A stretch of DNA of 21,299 nucleotides from the NCBI GenBank assembly GCA_040143965.1, contig JASJQH010007085.1, forward strand, positions 1-21,299, given 5' to 3'. Position 1 is the first letter of the stretch, and each line of letters starts with the position of its first letter. The DNA comes from Basidiobolus ranarum. Its lineage: Eukaryota; Basidiobolomycota; Basidiobolomycetes; Basidiobolales. Both the position numbers and the translations under genes were made by a program. Positions 19,101 to 21,299 of the stretch are shown one piece after another. The notes below the pieces were generated by a model. It made no database searches and was not told where the DNA came from. It worked only from the letters and a program-made list of their open reading frames with translations.

Positions 19101-20131
19101 TCAAAACAACCGGAAATAGAATACTTATCTTAGCACTACACTTGGATGACTTGATCATAGCTACAAATGATCTAGAATCTCTTAATCAGACAAAAAGCAG
19201 CTTATCAAACCAATTTCAGATGACTAATATGGGTAAATTAAGTCATTTTCTAGGAGTCCAAATCAAGAGAGATAAACCCAATCAGAAAATCATGCTGAAT
19301 CAGGCTAGATACATCCTGGATATCCAAAAACACTTTAACATGGAGCAATGCAATCCTGTGTCAACACAATGAATCTTAATGTGAAATTAATAAATTTCAT
19401 CCAAATTTGGCCCAATATAACTTAAATCAAAGCCAGGAGTCCCCTTAACAATCCATGAGGGGTAGTTTAATGCATACAATTGTTGGAACATGTCCAGACA
19501 TTGCTGTGGCAGTGGGAACTGTCAGCCAATATTTCAAAAATCCAGGATCTGAGCACAAAGCTGCAGTATAACAAATATTCAGGTGCTTGAGAGGAACTGT
19601 AGATCTGGTTCTGGAATACTCTGCCACTCCTGATGCACAAAACTTTGAAGGCTACAGTGATGCAGACTGGTGAAGAATCCTCAATGATCAAAGATCAACA
19701 ACTAGAATTACTTTTCTCAATGGTAATGGAGTCATAACTTGAAATAGTAAGAAGCAACCAACCATAGCACTTTCCACTAGAGAAGCAGAGTATATGGCTG
19801 CCTCCACTATTTCACCAGAAGCTATGTGGTTAAGAAAGTTATTTACAGACTTAGGATACATGCAAAACTGTGCTATTACTGTATTTGAAGACAATCAAAG
19901 TTGTATTTCATTAGCTAAAAACCCAATATTTCATGCTAGAACAAAACATATAGCTATTAGGAATCATTTTGTTGGAGAAGCAATAGAGAATAATATATCT
20001 GAACTGGTCTATTGCCCTACTGAGGAAATGATAGTTGACTTCTTAACCTAACCTTTAGCTAAAGCACAATTTGAATTATTGAGATATAAGTTAGGCTTAA
20101 GAGAAATACAAAATAATTAGTTGGGTGGGAA

Positions 20132-20483
20132 TGTCAAAATTAGGTAAATAGCAACTCATTATTTAGTAGTTAGTTTATTCATATTCTGATTATTTAGCAC
20201 TCAATTCTGTTATTCAACAACGTGTGTTTGTTGCTCTAATTGATAGGAATATCAATTATATCACTTTTACCAATTTTCACTATTTTCTCAAAACTTCTCC
20301 AAATCACCTCAAACTTTCACCCATGCTTAACAGGCATGTTTGTTATGATCTAAGCATGTCCAATAGTCCTATTTCATAGTAAACTATAAATAGGACATAT
20401 TGAATTCAATAAAACTTAAGTGTCCAATTCACAAATCCAAATCTTGTCCAAAACACTTCCAAATCCCCTAAACACTTTTATCA
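20132..20483 (+). repeat. 3' LTR of the copia fossil (352 bp)
   Basis: It runs TGTCAAAATTAGG...TTATCA and aligns end to end with the 5' LTR. The TATA-like TATAAATA at 20,385-20,392 and AATAAA at 20,408-20,413 are both kept. It is preceded by the purine-rich tract at about 20,122-20,131. Confidence 0.85.
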
Positions 20484-20626
20484 GAATAATGCTTGCATCA
20501 TCTTCGGAATTTGCCTTAATGTCTAAAAGCACTTTTCCTGGGTAAATCACATAAGTAAAACTACTGATTCTGAAATGGTAAATAACATCATGCTAGATAG
20601 TGTGCTATTATGCCAATTTGTGCTGC
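20484..20626 (-). other. Unassigned spacer with a short coding-like minus-strand stretch
   Basis: This does not match the copia copies on either side. On the minus strand about 35 codons are open and coding-like (HDVIYHFRISSFTYVIYPGK, then VLLDIKANSEDDASII), reaching to the LTR edge. I do not recognise the protein. It may be a scrap of a host or viral gene, or chance. Confidence 0.3.
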
Positions 20627-21190
20627 ATGCTCAGAATGCAATTTGTTGATCTCTAGCTTGTATAAGTTTTGAGTTTTGATCCCAGTAGCTAATTTGGTAT
20701 TATTTGGATCTGTGAGGGTGCATCCAGCCTTACTAAACATGAAATTTTATCCTTGAGTTGTTGCTTGGCTTACTGAGAGTAGATTCTTGGCTATATTTGG
20801 TACATAGAGTACATCATCTAATTTTGCAGATGTTGTAGCTGAATTTTGGTCTAAATTGAGTACAACTGTGCCCTTACCAACTGCATCTAGTGCAAAGTCA
20901 TCACCTAAGTAGACTTTTCTTGTTTGGATTGGTTTTAAGCTGGAAAACCAATCTTGCCTGTCTGACATATGCTGGGAAGCTCCTGAATCAATGTACCACA
21001 TTTCTGAGTCTTCTTTAGTAGTTACAGATAGGGCAGACACAAATAGATGATCTCTATCAGAGCTTACTTGATTTGCTTGTTCCAATTTTAGCTTTTTGGC
21101 AAAAATCCTTTTTCTGCAATCTTTGATTAAATGGCCTGGTTTCTTGCAATACTTGCAGATGATTAATTTCCTAATAGAGTACATTTTGTA
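20627..21190 (-). mobile_element. Ty1/copia fossil piece, minus strand, gag end to pre-integrase
   Basis: The open stretch 21,202-20,747 holds a zinc knuckle (CKYCKKPGHLIKDCRKR), an aspartic protease core (WYIDSGASQHMSD) and LSVSQATTQG. Homology continues to about 20,627 (NKLHSEHA). It lacks LTRs, the first half of gag, integrase and RT. It is less decayed than the other minus-strand piece at 14,355-15,832. The two overlap in content, so they come from different copies or from a duplication. Confidence 0.85.
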
Positions 21191-21299
21191 GACAAAAATC
21201 ACTAGTGGAGTAAATGGATGAATTGATCACTAGTCGACTGACCAAAAAAGGATGGATGGATGAAATCGAAAATCTAAAGTCCAAAGTTACTAGTGCGTT
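21191..21299. other. Non-copia tail with CACTAGT motifs
   Basis: Beyond the copia piece are a palindromic CACTAGTG (21,200-21,207), CACTAGT (21,228-21,234), and its inverse ACTAGTG (21,289-21,295), with a short GGAT repeat between them. CACTA is the terminal motif of CACTA-group DNA transposons, so a small element end is possible, but 100 bp is too little to decide. Confidence 0.25.

Larger units (their letters stand above)
15833..20483 (+). mobile_element. Ty1/copia LTR retrotransposon fossil, complete in layout
   Basis: A 4.65-kb element with both LTRs in the copia order. Parts are gag (16,214 to about 16,980, starting FDGEDFYFWKFKTQM near residue 17), a zinc-knuckle region (about 16,890-16,940), aspartic protease (WYIDSGASQHMS, about 17,050-17,085), pre-integrase (about 17,455-17,545), integrase (about 17,560-18,290), reverse transcriptase (about 18,600-19,370) and RNase H (about 19,560-20,060). 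A purine-rich GGGTGGGAA precedes the 3' LTR. The two LTRs differ at very roughly 13 percent of positions, so it is old. All domains are present in order but the coding region is broken in ten or more places. No matching target duplication is seen at its ends (TAAAT against GAATA), which suggests later recombination or decay. Confidence 0.9.

Noticed and set aside
1-21299. CRISPR arrays, bacterial operons or ribosome-binding sites
   Set aside because: No regularly spaced short repeats or prokaryotic gene layout are present; spliceosomal intron signals and the element families are eukaryotic.

Overview
The window looks like repeat-rich, AT-rich nuclear DNA of a fungus, most likely an arbuscular mycorrhizal fungus (Glomeromycotina, perhaps Gigasporaceae). 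The organism call is an inference. It rests on Plavaka-type DNA transposons, dense Ty1/copia copies, a short GTAAGT...TAG intron, and a giant-virus RNA polymerase relic, a kind of insertion reported from this fungal group. No intact host gene was found. Nearly everything is transposon or virus fossil, nested and rearranged.

Left half (1-9,497): three decayed copies of one Plavaka (KDZ/CACTA-group) transposase family. Copy A (1-2,733, +) is cut by the window edge and shows a 58-nt intron. Copy B (2,733-5,160, -) carries an internal tandem duplication of about 370 bp. Copy C (6,887-9,497, -) is interrupted by a 281-bp LTR-like insert with TG...CA ends and a 5-bp target duplication. That insert holds a 72-nt tRNA-like cloverleaf and sits at the splice-donor position of the transposase intron. 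Between B and C lies a divergently oriented, partly open gene of unknown function (5,194-6,691, +), possibly a second gene of the same transposon.

Right half (9,498-21,299): a cluster of related Ty1/copia copies. They are a broken 5'-truncated copy with a 3' LTR (9,498-11,987, +), a minus-strand integrase scrap (11,988-12,070), a minus-strand gag-to-integrase piece (14,355-15,832), an old copy complete in layout with both LTRs (15,833-20,483, +), and another minus-strand gag/protease piece (20,627-21,190). Between the first two minus-strand pieces lies about 2 kb of giant-virus-like DNA: an Rpb2 (second-largest RNA polymerase subunit) relic at 12,088-14,040 on the minus strand, followed by a small membrane-protein-like open frame at 14,042-14,223 on the plus strand.

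Working picture: a graveyard in which DNA transposons, LTR elements and a nucleocytoplasmic large DNA virus fragment were layered by insertion and recombination. The points most worth following are the virus relic bracketed by copia pieces, the tRNA-bearing LTR-like insert, the apparent divergent second gene of the Plavaka element, and the defects shared by its copies.
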